From Xylanibacillus composti (GTDB lineage Bacteria > Bacillota > Bacilli > Paenibacillales > K13): DNA of 64,000 nt. Location: NCBI RefSeq assembly GCF_018403685.1, contig NZ_BOVK01000018.1, positions 62,001 through 126,000 on the forward strand, read 5' to 3'. The notes beneath the pieces are model-generated. The model ran no database searches. It was not told where the DNA came from and saw only the letters and a program-made list of their open reading frames with translations. The position numbers were made by a program, and so were the translations under genes. Below are positions 37,931-47,157 of this stretch, in pieces (the first letter of the stretch is position 1; each line of letters begins with the position of its first letter).

Positions 37931-38668
37931 ATGAGAATAATCCGAACAGAAAACTATCAAGAATTGAGCAGGCAAGCTGCGGATATGATACAGGCAGCGA
38001 TTGAGAACAAGCCTGATTGTGTGCTGGGGCTGGCCACCGGCGGCACGCCCATAGGGACTTACCAGCAATTAGTCGAGCGCTACAGGGAAGGGAGCCTTGA
38101 TTTCTCAAGCGTGACGACATTCAATCTGGATGAATACTACGGGGTTTCAAGCGATCAAGAACAGAGCTATCATGCCTTTATGTTTGAACATCTGTTCCGC
38201 CATATCAATGTCTCGCATGAACGGATTCACATCCCCTTTGGCATGCCGGAAGACATTGAGAAGCACTGCCACTATTACGAGCAGATCATCCAAGATGCCG
38301 GGGGCATTGATCTGCAGCTTTTGGGAATAGGCGAGAACGGTCACATCGGGTTCAATGAACCCGCCCGATGCCTGCAGGCAGACACCCATTTGGTTCAGCT
38401 GAGCCAGGAAACGATTCGTGCCAATTCCCGCTACTTCCCATCGATCGCTGAAGTGCCCAAGCAGGCAATTACGATGGGGGTTCGCACGATCTTTCAAGCC
38501 AAGAAAATCGTGCTGCTGGCTTCTGGCGCGAACAAGGCCGACATGATTGGAAGGATGCTGGACGGCAGAATCACGACGGACATTCCCGCTTCCTTGTTGA
38601 AGCTTCATCCTGATCTGACGATCATCGTGGACAGAGAAGCCGGAAGCCGGTTGGATGCGATTGCGTAA
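37931..38668 (+). CDS. nagB: Glucosamine-6-phosphate deaminase NagB
   Basis: Converts glucosamine-6-phosphate to fructose-6-phosphate and ammonia; 245 aa, standard short Bacillus-type length. Catalytic D67 in FNLDEYYG, and H138 with E135 in LLGIGENGHIGFNEP. GGGAGG precedes the ATG. Last gene of the amino-sugar operon and its strongest substrate clue: the degraded sugar passes through GlcN-6-P. No nagA deacetylase is present in the window. A terminator hairpin follows at 38698. Confidence 0.96.
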   Translation: MRIIRTENYQELSRQAADMIQAAIENKPDCVLGLATGGTPIGTYQQLVERYREGSLDFSSVTTFNLDEYYGVSSDQEQSYHAFMFEHLFRHINVSHERIHIPFGMPEDIEKHCHYYEQIIQDAGGIDLQLLGIGENGHIGFNEPARCLQADTHLVQLSQETIRANSRYFPSIAEVPKQAITMGVRTIFQAKKIVLLASGANKADMIGRMLDGRITTDIPASLLKLHPDLTIIVDREAGSRLDAIA

Positions 38669-38697
38669 CCACGGCAGCCTTGGTTCCGTTGACAGAG

Positions 38698-38742
38698 GAG
38701 CTGTCTCGAAAGTCATGATTTGACTTAGAGGCGGCTCCTTTT
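38698..38742 (+). terminator. Terminator hairpin of a dispersed family, copy 2
   Basis: Stem GGAGCTGTCTC (38698-38708) with GAGGCGGCTCC (38728-38738, two G-U pairs), inner AAGTCA/TGACTT, then TTTTC. Ends the amino-sugar operon 30 bases after nagB. Core CTGTCTCGAAAGTCATG is shared with the hairpin at 13001. Confidence 0.8.
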
Positions 38743-38814
38743 CTCTCAGAGAGTGCTGCATAGGTTTTAACGGGGGAAGGCAGGATGCGAAACTGTTGAC
38801 ACAAGTGGTCCCTC

Positions 38815-39000
38815 GGTAAAGGTCGCGGATGACCGTTAGACAGCGTTTTGTTGGATTCTCCCTGTATAACGGTCATAGCTGTCCATTAGAGACAAGATAT
38901 GATGGATTTAGCCCACTCATTTCGATCTAATGGTCATGGCTGTCCGTTAGATGGATAAATAAACAAAAAACAGCCGCTAATGGACATCAATGTCCCTTAC
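38815..39000. repeat. Second four-unit array of TAAcGGtCat..GTCCgtTAG elements
   Basis: Four units begin near 38815, 38866, 38927 and 38976 (steps of about 51, 61 and 49, mirroring 50, 61, 51 in the first array). Unit 2 TATAACGGTCATAGCTGTCC matches unit 4 of the first array, and unit 4 GCTAATGGACATCAATGTCC matches its unit 3. The interval up to the AraC gene at 39085 holds no other feature. Confidence 0.75.
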
Positions 39001-39084
39001 AACTCTCGCTCGCGCTATCAAGCTGCATACGGCTTTCCCAGCAGTGTGAACATAAACTTTGGAGACGGCTTGGTTTTTATTGCG

Positions 39085-39906
39085 TCATCCTTCCCCCTGC
39101 TCCCGATAATGCTTGGGGGATTGCCCGGTGTGTTTCTTGAAGGTCTTCGAGAACAGCAGCGGGTCTTGATATCCGACTGACCGAGCCACATCGCCGATCG
39201 TCAACTCGGGGTTGGCGAGCAGCTCGGCGGCCTTCTTCATGCGGAACTGGATCAGGTATTCCTGAATGCTGCTGTGGAAGCATTCCCGGAACAACGAGCA
39301 CAGGTAGCTGCGGTCCAGTCCGACGAATCGCGCAGCTTGCGCTACGGTGATCTTCTCGGAATAGTTCGCTTCGATGAAGTCCAGCACTTTTTTCGCATAG
39401 GCTTCTTTCTTGCCGACGCGCCTGCGGGCAGGCTTCTCCGGGTTGGCTTGTACGAGCAAGGACAGCAGATTATACAGCGTTCCGAGCAGCTGCAATTCAT
39501 CGGCGTAGTCGAGCTGGCCGGTTTCGGTCATGCGCATAAATTGCTTCCGGAGCTGTTCGTCCCGGTCATAGCGGAAGATCGGCTGCTCCGCGGAGAGGCC
39601 GGCCTCTGCCAGGATCGACCCTGCTTGATGGCCGTGAAAGCCGACCCAGCAATAATGCCAAGGCTGACATCGGTCCGCTTCATAGTAGGTCACGATATCC
39701 GGTGTGATAAGAAAGCCTTCACCTGCCTGCAAGGCATACGTGTTCGAGCCGACGCGATACGTTCCCCGGCCTGCCAATATATAATGAATCAGGTAATGAT
39801 CCCGTACGGCCGGCCCATAATGATGCCCCGGCGCGCAAGGCTCGATTCCGTATTGCTGCACATAGAGATCGGTGTATTGCAAACGTTTCGGCACGTATTG
39901 AATCAT
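39085..39906 (-). CDS. AraC-family transcriptional regulator
   Basis: 273 aa. N-terminal cupin-like sensor domain (HYLIHYILAGRGTYRVGSNTYALQAGEGFLITPDIVTYYEAD), C-terminal pair of helix-turn-helices (VAQAARFVGLDRSYLCSLFRECFHSSIQEYLIQFRMKKAAELL, then TIGDVARSVGYQDPLLFSKTFKKHTGQSPKHYR). Typical sugar-responsive regulator. It faces the amino-sugar operon end with the repeat array between, and is divergent from the lipase-like gene. No obvious target in the window. Confidence 0.93.
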   Translation of the reverse strand: MIQYVPKRLQYTDLYVQQYGIEPCAPGHHYGPAVRDHYLIHYILAGRGTYRVGSNTYALQAGEGFLITPDIVTYYEADRCQPWHYCWVGFHGHQAGSILAEAGLSAEQPIFRYDRDEQLRKQFMRMTETGQLDYADELQLLGTLYNLLSLLVQANPEKPARRRVGKKEAYAKKVLDFIEANYSEKITVAQAARFVGLDRSYLCSLFRECFHSSIQEYLIQFRMKKAAELLANPELTIGDVARSVGYQDPLLFSKTFKKHTGQSPKHYREQGEG

Positions 39907-40221
39907 TCCTCTTCCTCCTTCGCGTTTTCACTTTCATCCAGCATTTATCCATAGAAATTATTCAAGTCCATTCTCCAGAATCGCTGTATGCCCTTTATGA
40001 TAAAAGACAATCAGCTGCTTGACAATAAAACAGAATTTCAAGTTTCGGACCATAAGAGGGCGACATAAGGAATTACACTGGACGTGCATCCTGCAGCTTT
40101 TCACCGATGCTCAGGCCTGATCCCTTTGCAGGAAGGAAATTCCTCCGCCGCTGTGGAATATGTTTCCTATCCCGATGCGGTTTCGTTCAGCGAGGCCGCC
40201 CACGATAGGAGGAGGATGATA

Positions 40222-41055
40222 ATGGATCAACAGCGGCAAGTTAAGCAGGAAGTGCAGGGGCAGAGGAGCGTCTGGGTGGAATGGGGACGCATGGTGCAGG
40301 TCGCTTATGAGATGTATGGCACGCACAAGCTGTCACCCGCCACACCGGAGAATTTCCCAAGCGGCTGGCGGCATGTGGCGAATTTGACGATGGCGCCGCA
40401 TGTTTTCTCCTACAAAGAGAAGGAATTTGCAGGGTTTATTGCCCAAAGCTTGCTCCATCCGCTGCATTACGCTGTCGCCATTCGCGGGACTGAGAGTCCG
40501 CTGGATTGGCTTAGCGATCTGGAATTCGTGCTGGAGCCCTTCCACGAGGTGCCGGATGCGGGCAAGACGGAGAAAGGCTTTACCGATTTGTACCGCAGCA
40601 TGACGGTTCATAATGTGGAGGCAAGCGCGCTGGAGCCAGAGCCGGAGCCGCTTCGCCGCTTCGTGGAAAAGCTGCCGAGGGAAGCTGCGCTTGCCGTCAC
40701 CGGCCACAGCCTGGGCGCGGCCATCGCGACGCTGCATGCGCTGGATGCGGCCCAGTGCCTCGCAGATGTCACCTGCGTGACCTTTGCCTCCCCAAGGGTC
40801 GGCAACCATGCGTTTGCCAAAGCCTTCGCCTCGCGCAACATTCGCCATTCGCGCATCTTCAACCATCCGGACCTCGTGCCCAAGGTGCCGGTTGAGCTGG
40901 CGGGCTATCTCCACGTCGAACCCGGTTATGAAATCAGCTCGCTGACTTCGCCGATCAAGCATTCCGTGCTCTGCTGCCATTCGCTGCAAACGTATTTGTA
41001 TTTGCTCGGCGACCCGAACGCAGACATATCCAGCTGCCGTCTGCGGTCTTCCTGA
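40222..41055 (+). CDS. Lipase class 3-like alpha/beta hydrolase
   Basis: 277 aa alpha/beta hydrolase of the fungal-lipase (class 3) type. Nucleophile S163 in VTGHSLGAAIATL; candidate acid in FNHPDLVPKVP and candidate His in IKHSVLCCHS. No signal peptide is obvious in the chosen start (GGAGG 7 bases upstream), so it may be cytosolic; longer frames from 40084 lack a ribosome site. Divergent from the AraC gene. Substrate unknown. Confidence 0.82.
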   Translation: MDQQRQVKQEVQGQRSVWVEWGRMVQVAYEMYGTHKLSPATPENFPSGWRHVANLTMAPHVFSYKEKEFAGFIAQSLLHPLHYAVAIRGTESPLDWLSDLEFVLEPFHEVPDAGKTEKGFTDLYRSMTVHNVEASALEPEPEPLRRFVEKLPREAALAVTGHSLGAAIATLHALDAAQCLADVTCVTFASPRVGNHAFAKAFASRNIRHSRIFNHPDLVPKVPVELAGYLHVEPGYEISSLTSPIKHSVLCCHSLQTYLYLLGDPNADISSCRLRSS

Positions 41056-41167
41056 CGGCTGGTGACGTGCTTGCGCTCGGTGCCTCCCTTCCTTCTGTAT
41101 ACATAACCCATCCCTTCCTGTGAAATAGTAATAGGAGAGCATCCATCTGAGAAAAAGGAGGGACATC

Positions 41168-41959
41168 ATGCGCTGGAGAAGCTTGGGACTAGTCATGCTC
41201 ATGGTCGCCGTTGCATCGGCGGGCCTCATTATATCGGCAGACGAGGCAGCAGGCAGCGCGCCATCATACAGCTTCGGCTTTAAGAAGAGCCGCAACGGCG
41301 AGCTTCCTTCTATCGATCAGGAAGGCTTTAAGCCGATTCTGGAAAAGCACGGCGCGATCTTTCTCGGGGACACCTCTGCCAAGGAGCTGTACCTGACCTT
41401 CGACAATGGGTATGAAAACGGCTATACCGGACAGATTTTGGATGTATTGAAGGAGAAAAAGGTGCCTGCGGCATTTTTCGTTACAGGCCATTACGTGAAG
41501 GATCAGCCCGAGCTGGTCAAGCGGATGGTCGCAGAAGGCCATATCGTCGGCAATCACTCGTGGAGTCATCCCGACATGAGCCAGATTTCCGCCGAGCAAA
41601 TCAAGGAAGAGCTGGAGCGTGTGGAGGAAGCCGTAGTAGCGCTCACCGGCCAGATGGGCATGCAATACTTGCGTACGCCGCGCGGCATCTTCAATGACCG
41701 GACGCTGGCGGTGAGCAAGGAGCTCGGATACACGAACGTATTTTGGTCCATCGCTTGGGCCGACTGGGATCGCAACCAGCGGAAAGGGGCCGATTATGCG
41801 TTCAAAAAAGTGACCTCCCAGCTCCATCCGGGTGCGGTGATCCTGCTGCATACCGTATCCAAGGACAACGCCGATGCGCTGGCTGCGATCATCGATGAAG
41901 CGGTAAGGCAGGGCTACACGTTCAAGAGCCTGGATGAGCTGGACCAAAGATATTATTAA
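41168..41959 (+). CDS. pdaA: Peptidoglycan N-acetylmuramic-acid deacetylase PdaA-like
   Basis: 263 aa, exported: N-terminal signal peptide (LGLVMLMVAVASAGLIISA). NodB deacetylase fold with TFDNGYENGY (the PdaA variant of TFDDG), FFVTGHYVKDQPELVKRM, HIVGNHSWSHPDM with metal histidines, and YLRTPRGIFNDRTL. PdaA deacetylates muramic acid before muramic-delta-lactam formation in the spore cortex, consistent with a spore-former. AAAGGAGG precedes the ATG. Confidence 0.93.
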   Translation: MRWRSLGLVMLMVAVASAGLIISADEAAGSAPSYSFGFKKSRNGELPSIDQEGFKPILEKHGAIFLGDTSAKELYLTFDNGYENGYTGQILDVLKEKKVPAAFFVTGHYVKDQPELVKRMVAEGHIVGNHSWSHPDMSQISAEQIKEELERVEEAVVALTGQMGMQYLRTPRGIFNDRTLAVSKELGYTNVFWSIAWADWDRNQRKGADYAFKKVTSQLHPGAVILLHTVSKDNADALAAIIDEAVRQGYTFKSLDELDQRYY

Positions 41960-42417
41960 TGGGGCATGCAGCGATGTTCGCTGGGCCCTGTGCTATCAGA
42001 CCATAATCTCTGTGCTGGAGTGCGCTGTGTACTCCGCCAGAGATTTTTTCATAGCTTCGGCCATGCGGTAGAATAAAAGGAAACGACGGTCTTATTTCTC
42101 AGCGCCCGCCTCCATCATGGCAATTAGCGGACTTTCATGGTCCAATTCAAGGGTACTCGCTTGGTCATCAGCTGCAGGGATATCACTTTGGTCCACTTTT
42201 TTCCCTTATTCAACTGTCGCTCCACAGAAACGCATCAGTAAGACCATAAATTCCCGTAACGCGCTCTAGCTTTCGCAAACGCTTAACCCGTCACACCGCT
42301 TTCCGGCACGTGAACGAAAGTCGCCTCCCATATGGCCTGTTAAGATTTTATAAAAAAGCGAGCCGCACGGATGCTATCCGGCTTTGCCCTCTGCTATGAT
42401 GAAGGAGAGGTGAGAAC
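41960..42417. other. Intergenic region after pdaA
   Basis: 458 bases. It contains the terminator at 42005-42050; the remaining 370 bases show no convincing gene, repeat or regulator site that I recognise. Confidence 0.5.
42005..42050 (+). terminator. Terminator downstream of pdaA
   Basis: Stem AATCTCTG (42005-42012) with CAGAGATT (42038-42045), an inner GGAGT/ACTCC pair, and a T-run to 42049. Confidence 0.85.
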
Positions 42418-43218
42418 ATGAACTATATGCGATTAAAAGGCAATTTGGATCAAGCGAACCTGGACAACCGACTCCACTATCATCCGGAAATTCTGGAGTT
42501 TTATTTAAGCGAACAGGATCTGAAGCAGCCCGAGCTGATTCGCGAGCGCATCCGTCAGCTGCGGGAGCTCGGCATCAAGCCATATTTGCATCATCCTCCA
42601 AAATTCCAAGGGAAGTTTCAGGACATCATGAGCTCAGATGCGGAGGCACGGGCATACTACCGCCGCTCCTCTGAGCTTCTGGCCGAAATTTGCCGGGAGG
42701 AGAAGGCGAAGTGCGTGGTGCACGCCCATTACACCCATACGGAAAGCAGCCGAACGGTAACGAAGGAACGGACGCGCCAGCTGCGTGAAGAAATCAGGCA
42801 GGTGCTCTCTTACGCGCGGGATGTATTTGTATGGGAGGATTCAACAGAGGGGCTGTTCTGCTACGCAAATCCGTATTTGTTCGAGGAGCTGATCGTACCG
42901 CTAGAGCTGCCGCTCAATGTCGATGTCAGCCATACCTTCATCGGCTTCCGCGGCGATAACGCCAAATTGCGGGAGGTGCTTGAGCAGACGCAAGCCTATG
43001 CGACTTATTATCACTTGGTGGACAGTATGGGCCTGGCGCATGATTCGCTGCCGCTCGGCCAGGGGAAGATCGATTGGCGAATGGTCAAGCCGCTTGTTGA
43101 CGGCAAAGATTTTATTTTTGAAATCAACTTGGGAGGCGATCATACGGATTGCACCCCCATGGTGGAGAGCGCCCGTTATTTCGAACGGCTTCAGGTTGAT
43201 TCAGTGGCAAGCTCCTGA
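42418..43218 (+). CDS. Xylose-isomerase-like TIM barrel (AP-endonuclease 2 fold) protein
   Basis: 266 aa. The layout fits sugar-phosphate isomerase/epimerase-like TIM barrels: LEFYLSE near the start, KPYLHHPPKF, KCVVHAHYTHTESS, VWEDSTEG (candidate metal Glu), LNVDVSHTFIG (Asp/His), YYHLVDSMG (His/Asp), FIFEINLGG (Glu). The metal ligands expected in this fold (E, D, H, E) are all present. Substrate unknown. GAGAGG precedes the ATG. Nearby genes give no pathway hint. Confidence 0.75.
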   Translation: MNYMRLKGNLDQANLDNRLHYHPEILEFYLSEQDLKQPELIRERIRQLRELGIKPYLHHPPKFQGKFQDIMSSDAEARAYYRRSSELLAEICREEKAKCVVHAHYTHTESSRTVTKERTRQLREEIRQVLSYARDVFVWEDSTEGLFCYANPYLFEELIVPLELPLNVDVSHTFIGFRGDNAKLREVLEQTQAYATYYHLVDSMGLAHDSLPLGQGKIDWRMVKPLVDGKDFIFEINLGGDHTDCTPMVESARYFERLQVDSVASS

Positions 43219-43296
43219 CGTGATGCGGCTTTCGATGATATAATGGAATGATTCGCGGCAATCGCGCGAAATCATACCGCAGGGGAGCTTCGGATT

Positions 43297-44511
43297 ATGG
43301 ATTTATCCGTGCAATACTTATCCTTCTTCGTGATCCAGACGGAGGGGTTCGATCAGGATAGCAGCAAGACCTATAAGCACTATAAGACGTTGAATCGCGA
43401 TCAGTATGAGGACAGCGAGCTGAAGGAATTTTTGGACGGAGAGTTCGTGCGTATCGTCAAGCGCAAGGCCGAGCTGCATCCGTCCTCGGACAATGTGCCG
43501 ACCAAGATTGGACGGTTCATTGTAGAACCTGGCCATGAATGGACGAGCAATCCGAACTATAATTTGTTCCAGCGCTTGCGTATGGCATACAGTCTGGAGG
43601 CTTTTGCCGAGGCGGCGGATGAGCTGGTCCGGATGTATATGGATACGGCGGCGGTTCGCGGCGGCGCGCTGATTGCGGCATCGGTGAAGCTGCAGCCTTA
43701 TTTCGACGAGCCGTTCGTATTCGTATTGAAATGCGACTTCGAGTCCAAAATAGCCCGCATTTCCGATGAGAACAGTCTCATCTCCCACGTGGACAGAGCT
43801 ATCAGCGCCCGCAACCTGAAATGGATCCTGTATCCCCATATGCCGGAAGAAGGAATGCTGGAGGAAGGCGAACTGAAAATTCACCAGGCCTCGCATGCCC
43901 GATACTTTGAAGATTTCCTGCGGTTTGTCACTTACGAGAAGCCGATTCCTGAAGTAGTGAGCGACCACGTGTTGGATATGGTGCATCATTATATGGAGGA
44001 CAAGTGGCAAGGACACGAGCCGGATCACGAAGGCCGGCAGCAGGAAGAGCAGAGTCTGGAGTTCTGGGCGGCAGGGGAGAAGCGCGAGCTGCAGGAGAAG
44101 TGGCAGCATGAGCAGGTCATGGAGGCGGCTGCCCGACTCATCGAGGTAAAGCCCGAGCTGGACATGAAGTTCAAGCTGGATGGCGTCACGGTGCGCGGCA
44201 AGTTGACCGATTACGGCAGCCGCATTCATCTGGGCCGCATGAATGGCAAGTATGTCGTGCTGATCGAAGGGGAGTCCTTTGAATTTGAAAAAGGGATCTC
44301 CCCGATTGAGCTGCTGCATCCCGATGAGTTAGAGGCAGTATTGGAACGAATGCGGAACAATGCCGCCAGGGCGGCTGCTGAAGCGGCGCATGAGGGCGAA
44401 GTCGCAGCGGCCGCCGCCCAAGAAACTCATATTGAATCAGCAGCTGGCGAACCTGCAAACGCCGGGAACAGCACGGGCTACGCCGACGACGATGCTCCGC
44501 CCTGGGACTAA
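43297..44511 (+). CDS. Conserved hypothetical protein, possibly DUF3900
   Basis: 404 aa, soluble, acidic. I believe it belongs to the DUF3900/DUF3898 type seen in Bacillus and Paenibacillus, on general likeness only. The first 250 residues look globular (FRLRM-like YNLFQRLRMAYSLEAFAEAADELVRMY, KLQPYFDEPFVFVLKCDFES, WILYPHMPEEGML). An OB-like segment follows (KLDGVTVRGKLTDYGSRIHLGRMNGKYVVLIEG). The last 60 residues are Ala/Glu-rich and low complexity. GGGGAG lies upstream of the ATG. Function unknown. Confidence 0.6.
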   Translation: MDLSVQYLSFFVIQTEGFDQDSSKTYKHYKTLNRDQYEDSELKEFLDGEFVRIVKRKAELHPSSDNVPTKIGRFIVEPGHEWTSNPNYNLFQRLRMAYSLEAFAEAADELVRMYMDTAAVRGGALIAASVKLQPYFDEPFVFVLKCDFESKIARISDENSLISHVDRAISARNLKWILYPHMPEEGMLEEGELKIHQASHARYFEDFLRFVTYEKPIPEVVSDHVLDMVHHYMEDKWQGHEPDHEGRQQEEQSLEFWAAGEKRELQEKWQHEQVMEAAARLIEVKPELDMKFKLDGVTVRGKLTDYGSRIHLGRMNGKYVVLIEGESFEFEKGISPIELLHPDELEAVLERMRNNAARAAAEAAHEGEVAAAAAQETHIESAAGEPANAGNSTGYADDDAPPWD

Positions 44512-44550
44512 GGTAATCTGCAGGGCTGATTGTTATGGAGGAGAACGAAG

Positions 44551-45816
44551 ATGATGAATGAAACGATATCCGGAAACAAGGCGCTGCCTGTTCAGCCGGA
44601 AAATCGTCTAATGGAGCTGGATGTGCTTAGGGGCTTTGCCATGTTTGGCATTCTGCTGGCCAATATGCTCTTTTTCAGCTTTCCGTACATGCATGCCTCC
44701 CTTACGGGAACGAAGCATTGGGCAGCTTGGATAGACAAGGCTGCAGCAGGGTTTATCCGCATTGCGGCAGAGGGACATTTCATCACGATGCTGTCCTTTC
44801 TGTTTGGAGTAGGATTTGTGTTGTTTCTCGAAAGGGCGCAGGCGAAAGGAAAGAAAGCTGGCGGCTTGTATGTGCGCAGAATGCTTGTGCTGCTCGCGTT
44901 TGGCCTGGTACACGCTATCTTTTTATGGTCCGGTGATATTCTGGTATTCTACGCGATAGCCGGGCTTGTGCTGCTGTTGTTCCGGCATGCGAAGCCGCAG
45001 GGGCTGCTGCTCGGCGCTCTGCTTTTTTTCCTGATTCCGATTTTACTGATGACCATGCTGTTCGGCTTGTTTGCGCTCGTCCCTCCTGCCGATGATCCGT
45101 TGATGGATTTGCAAATGACGCTGTGGCTGGAGGAAGAGCGGCAGCTGATGGAAGCTTATGCGCACGGCAGCTACGGTGACATATTCGATGCGCGGAAGAT
45201 CGAGCTGAGTCTAGTCTACACAAGCTCCATCATCACGTCCCTGCCATTTATTATCGGCATGTTCTTGCTCGGCGCCTACGCAGGGAGGAAAGGTGTTTTT
45301 CAGCAGCTGGCAAGCCATGGCGGCCTTGTGAGGAAGGTTTGGGTCTGGAGTTTGGTGATCGGGGTGCCGTTCTCGATAATCAAGCATATCGGCCTGTATC
45401 ATATGGACCCGTCGCAAATGTCCTTTTACGATTTCTATCATTTCCTGGGTCTGTACGTGGGCGATCCGGCTATATGCTTCTTATTTATCGCCTCCATCCT
45501 CCTGTTGATTCGCAAGCAGATATGGCAGAGGGGCTTCCGCTTGCTGGCGAACGCCGGACGTATGGCGCTGACGTTGTACCTGATGCAGACCGTGCTTGCC
45601 ACAACGATCTTTTATGGATACGGTTTGGGGTTGTATGGCACGCCTCCACGGTGGCTGCCCTTGTGGGCGATCGGCATTTTCGCCTTCCAGCTATGGTTCA
45701 GCCATCTGTGGTTCCGCAAATTCCGTTTTGGCCCGATGGAGACAGTCTGGCGCTTCCTGACGTACGGCCGGCTGTCTGCGCGGCCCTCCGCTGAAGAGAA
45801 GCAGCTGTCGGGGTAG
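44551..45816 (+). CDS. DUF418-family membrane protein (YeiB-like)
   Basis: 421 aa, about ten hydrophobic segments. The start has the family motif RLMELDVLRGFAMFGILLANM; LSFLFGVGFVLFLERA, GDILVFYAIAGLVLLLF and the C-terminal DUF418 block (LLANAGRMALTLYLMQTVLATTIFYGYGLGLYG, FAFQLWFSHLWFRKFRFGPMETVWRFLTYG) complete it. Possible transporter or acyltransferase-like membrane protein. GGAGG lies 9 bases before ATG 44551, preferred over the frame from 44530. Confidence 0.92.
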   Translation: MMNETISGNKALPVQPENRLMELDVLRGFAMFGILLANMLFFSFPYMHASLTGTKHWAAWIDKAAAGFIRIAAEGHFITMLSFLFGVGFVLFLERAQAKGKKAGGLYVRRMLVLLAFGLVHAIFLWSGDILVFYAIAGLVLLLFRHAKPQGLLLGALLFFLIPILLMTMLFGLFALVPPADDPLMDLQMTLWLEEERQLMEAYAHGSYGDIFDARKIELSLVYTSSIITSLPFIIGMFLLGAYAGRKGVFQQLASHGGLVRKVWVWSLVIGVPFSIIKHIGLYHMDPSQMSFYDFYHFLGLYVGDPAICFLFIASILLLIRKQIWQRGFRLLANAGRMALTLYLMQTVLATTIFYGYGLGLYGTPPRWLPLWAIGIFAFQLWFSHLWFRKFRFGPMETVWRFLTYGRLSARPSAEEKQLSG

Positions 45817-45880
45817 GACATAGAGGCAGGACAACCCAAGCGGGCTGCTGCTGGCCGCATGCCGCTGTTGCAGAAGAAAA

Positions 45881-45970
45881 AAGGGAATTCCCGTACACCC
45901 GCTTCCTTCACGAAAGAGCCGGCGAAAACCGGCTTTGTCGTGCTGGAAGTCTGTACAGCGGAATTCCCTT
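45881..45970 (-). terminator. Large nested hairpin ending the alcohol dehydrogenase gene
   Basis: Outer arms AAGGGAATTCC (45881-45891) and GGAATTCCCTT (45960-45970), inner GTACA/TGTAC, CTTCC/GGAAG and a central AGCCGG/CCGGCT stem (45917-45922/45929-45934). The A-run just left of the outer arm is a T-run for the minus strand, so it should end the alcohol dehydrogenase transcript. At 90 bases it is unusually long for a terminator. Confidence 0.75.
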
Positions 45971-45993
45971 ATTGCTGTGGAGATTGTCCACGC

Positions 45994-47157
45994 TTAAAGC
46001 GATTTGCGGTAAATGGCGAGCACGTCTTCATGCTTCAGCCGCTTGAAATGGCCGAACGGGCCATTAACCATGGCTTTCTCGGTCATGACGTCCAATTGGT
46101 CGTCGCCGATGTCGTAATCGGCCAGACGGCTTGGCGCGCCGATGCTGTTCCAAAATGCGCGGAGCGCCTGAATGCCCTCCAAGGCAACTTCGCGATCGCT
46201 CTTGCCGGCCGGATCGACGCCGAACACATTCACGGCGAACTGCTTGAAGCGGCCTACCCCGGAATCGAGCACATGCTCCATCCAATGCGGGAACAGGATG
46301 GCAAGGCCGCCGCCATGCGGGATGTCGTACACCGCGCTAACGGCATGCTCAATGTTGTGCGTCGCCCAGTCGCCAGCCATGCCCATGGACAGCATGCCGT
46401 TCAAGGCCATCGTCCCGCTGTACAGAATCGTTTCGCGCAGCTCGTAGTTTTCCAAATCCTCTACAAGCGCTGGCGCGGCAGCAATCACTGTGCGCAGCAA
46501 AGACTCGCAGAAGCCGTCCTGCACCGGCGTATTGCCGGTGTGATTGAAGTATTGCTCGAATATATGCGACATAATATCGACGATGCCGTATATGGTCTGG
46601 TCCTTCGGCACCGTAAAGGTGTTGACCGGATCGAGGATGGAGAACTGCGGGTACACCAGCGGGCTGCCCCACCCGTACTTTTCCTTCGTCTCCCAGTTCG
46701 TAATGACCGAGTTGACATTCATTTCGGACCCGGTAGCGGCCAATGTAAGCACTGTGCCGAATGGCAATGCTTTCGTGCCTGCCGCCTTGTGGGTAATAAT
46801 GTCCCATACATCGCCATCATAATAGACGCCGATCGAAATAGCCTTGACGCAGTCAATGACACTGCCGCCGCCTACAGCGAGAATGAAGTCGATGCTTTCC
46901 TGTCTGCAAATGTCAATGCCCTTGTTTACGGTCGTGAGCCGCGGATTCGGCTCCACGCCGCTTAATTCATGGACGTTGACGCCAATTTGGTTCAGGCGGT
47001 CGATGACTTGGTCATAGAGGCCATTGCGCTTGATGCTGCCCCCGCCGTAAACGAGCAAAACATTTTGGCCATACTGAGGAAGCTCCTGATTCAATTTCTC
47101 CAAGGTGCCTTTACCGAAATGCAGCCTGGTCGGATTGCGGTAAGTAAATGAATTCAT
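45994..47157 (-). CDS. Iron-containing alcohol dehydrogenase (butanol-dehydrogenase type)
   Basis: 387 aa NAD(P)H-dependent, metal-dependent alcohol dehydrogenase of the YugJ/BdhA group. Start [15 protein letters not shown], cofactor loop [26 protein letters not shown], and the metal-binding region with histidines in [48 protein letters not shown] precedes the ATG. Single gene. Confidence 0.95.
   Translation of the reverse strand: MNSFTYRNPTRLHFGKGTLEKLNQELPQYGQNVLLVYGGGSIKRNGLYDQVIDRLNQIGVNVHELSGVEPNPRLTTVNKGIDICRQESIDFILAVGGGSVIDCVKAISIGVYYDGDVWDIITHKAAGTKALPFGTVLTLAATGSEMNVNSVITNWETKEKYGWGSPLVYPQFSILDPVNTFTVPKDQTIYGIVDIMSHIFEQYFNHTGNTPVQDGFCESLLRTVIAAAPALVEDLENYELRETILYSGTMALNGMLSMGMAGDWATHNIEHAVSAVYDIPHGGGLAILFPHWMEHVLDSGVGRFKQFAVNVFGVDPAGKSDREVALEGIQALRAFWNSIGAPSRLADYDIGDDQLDVMTEKAMVNGPFGHFKRLKHEDVLAIYRKSL

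Noticed and set aside
45859-46965. 368-aa plus-strand frame
   Set aside because: Antisense of the iron-dependent alcohol dehydrogenase and the hairpin beside it.
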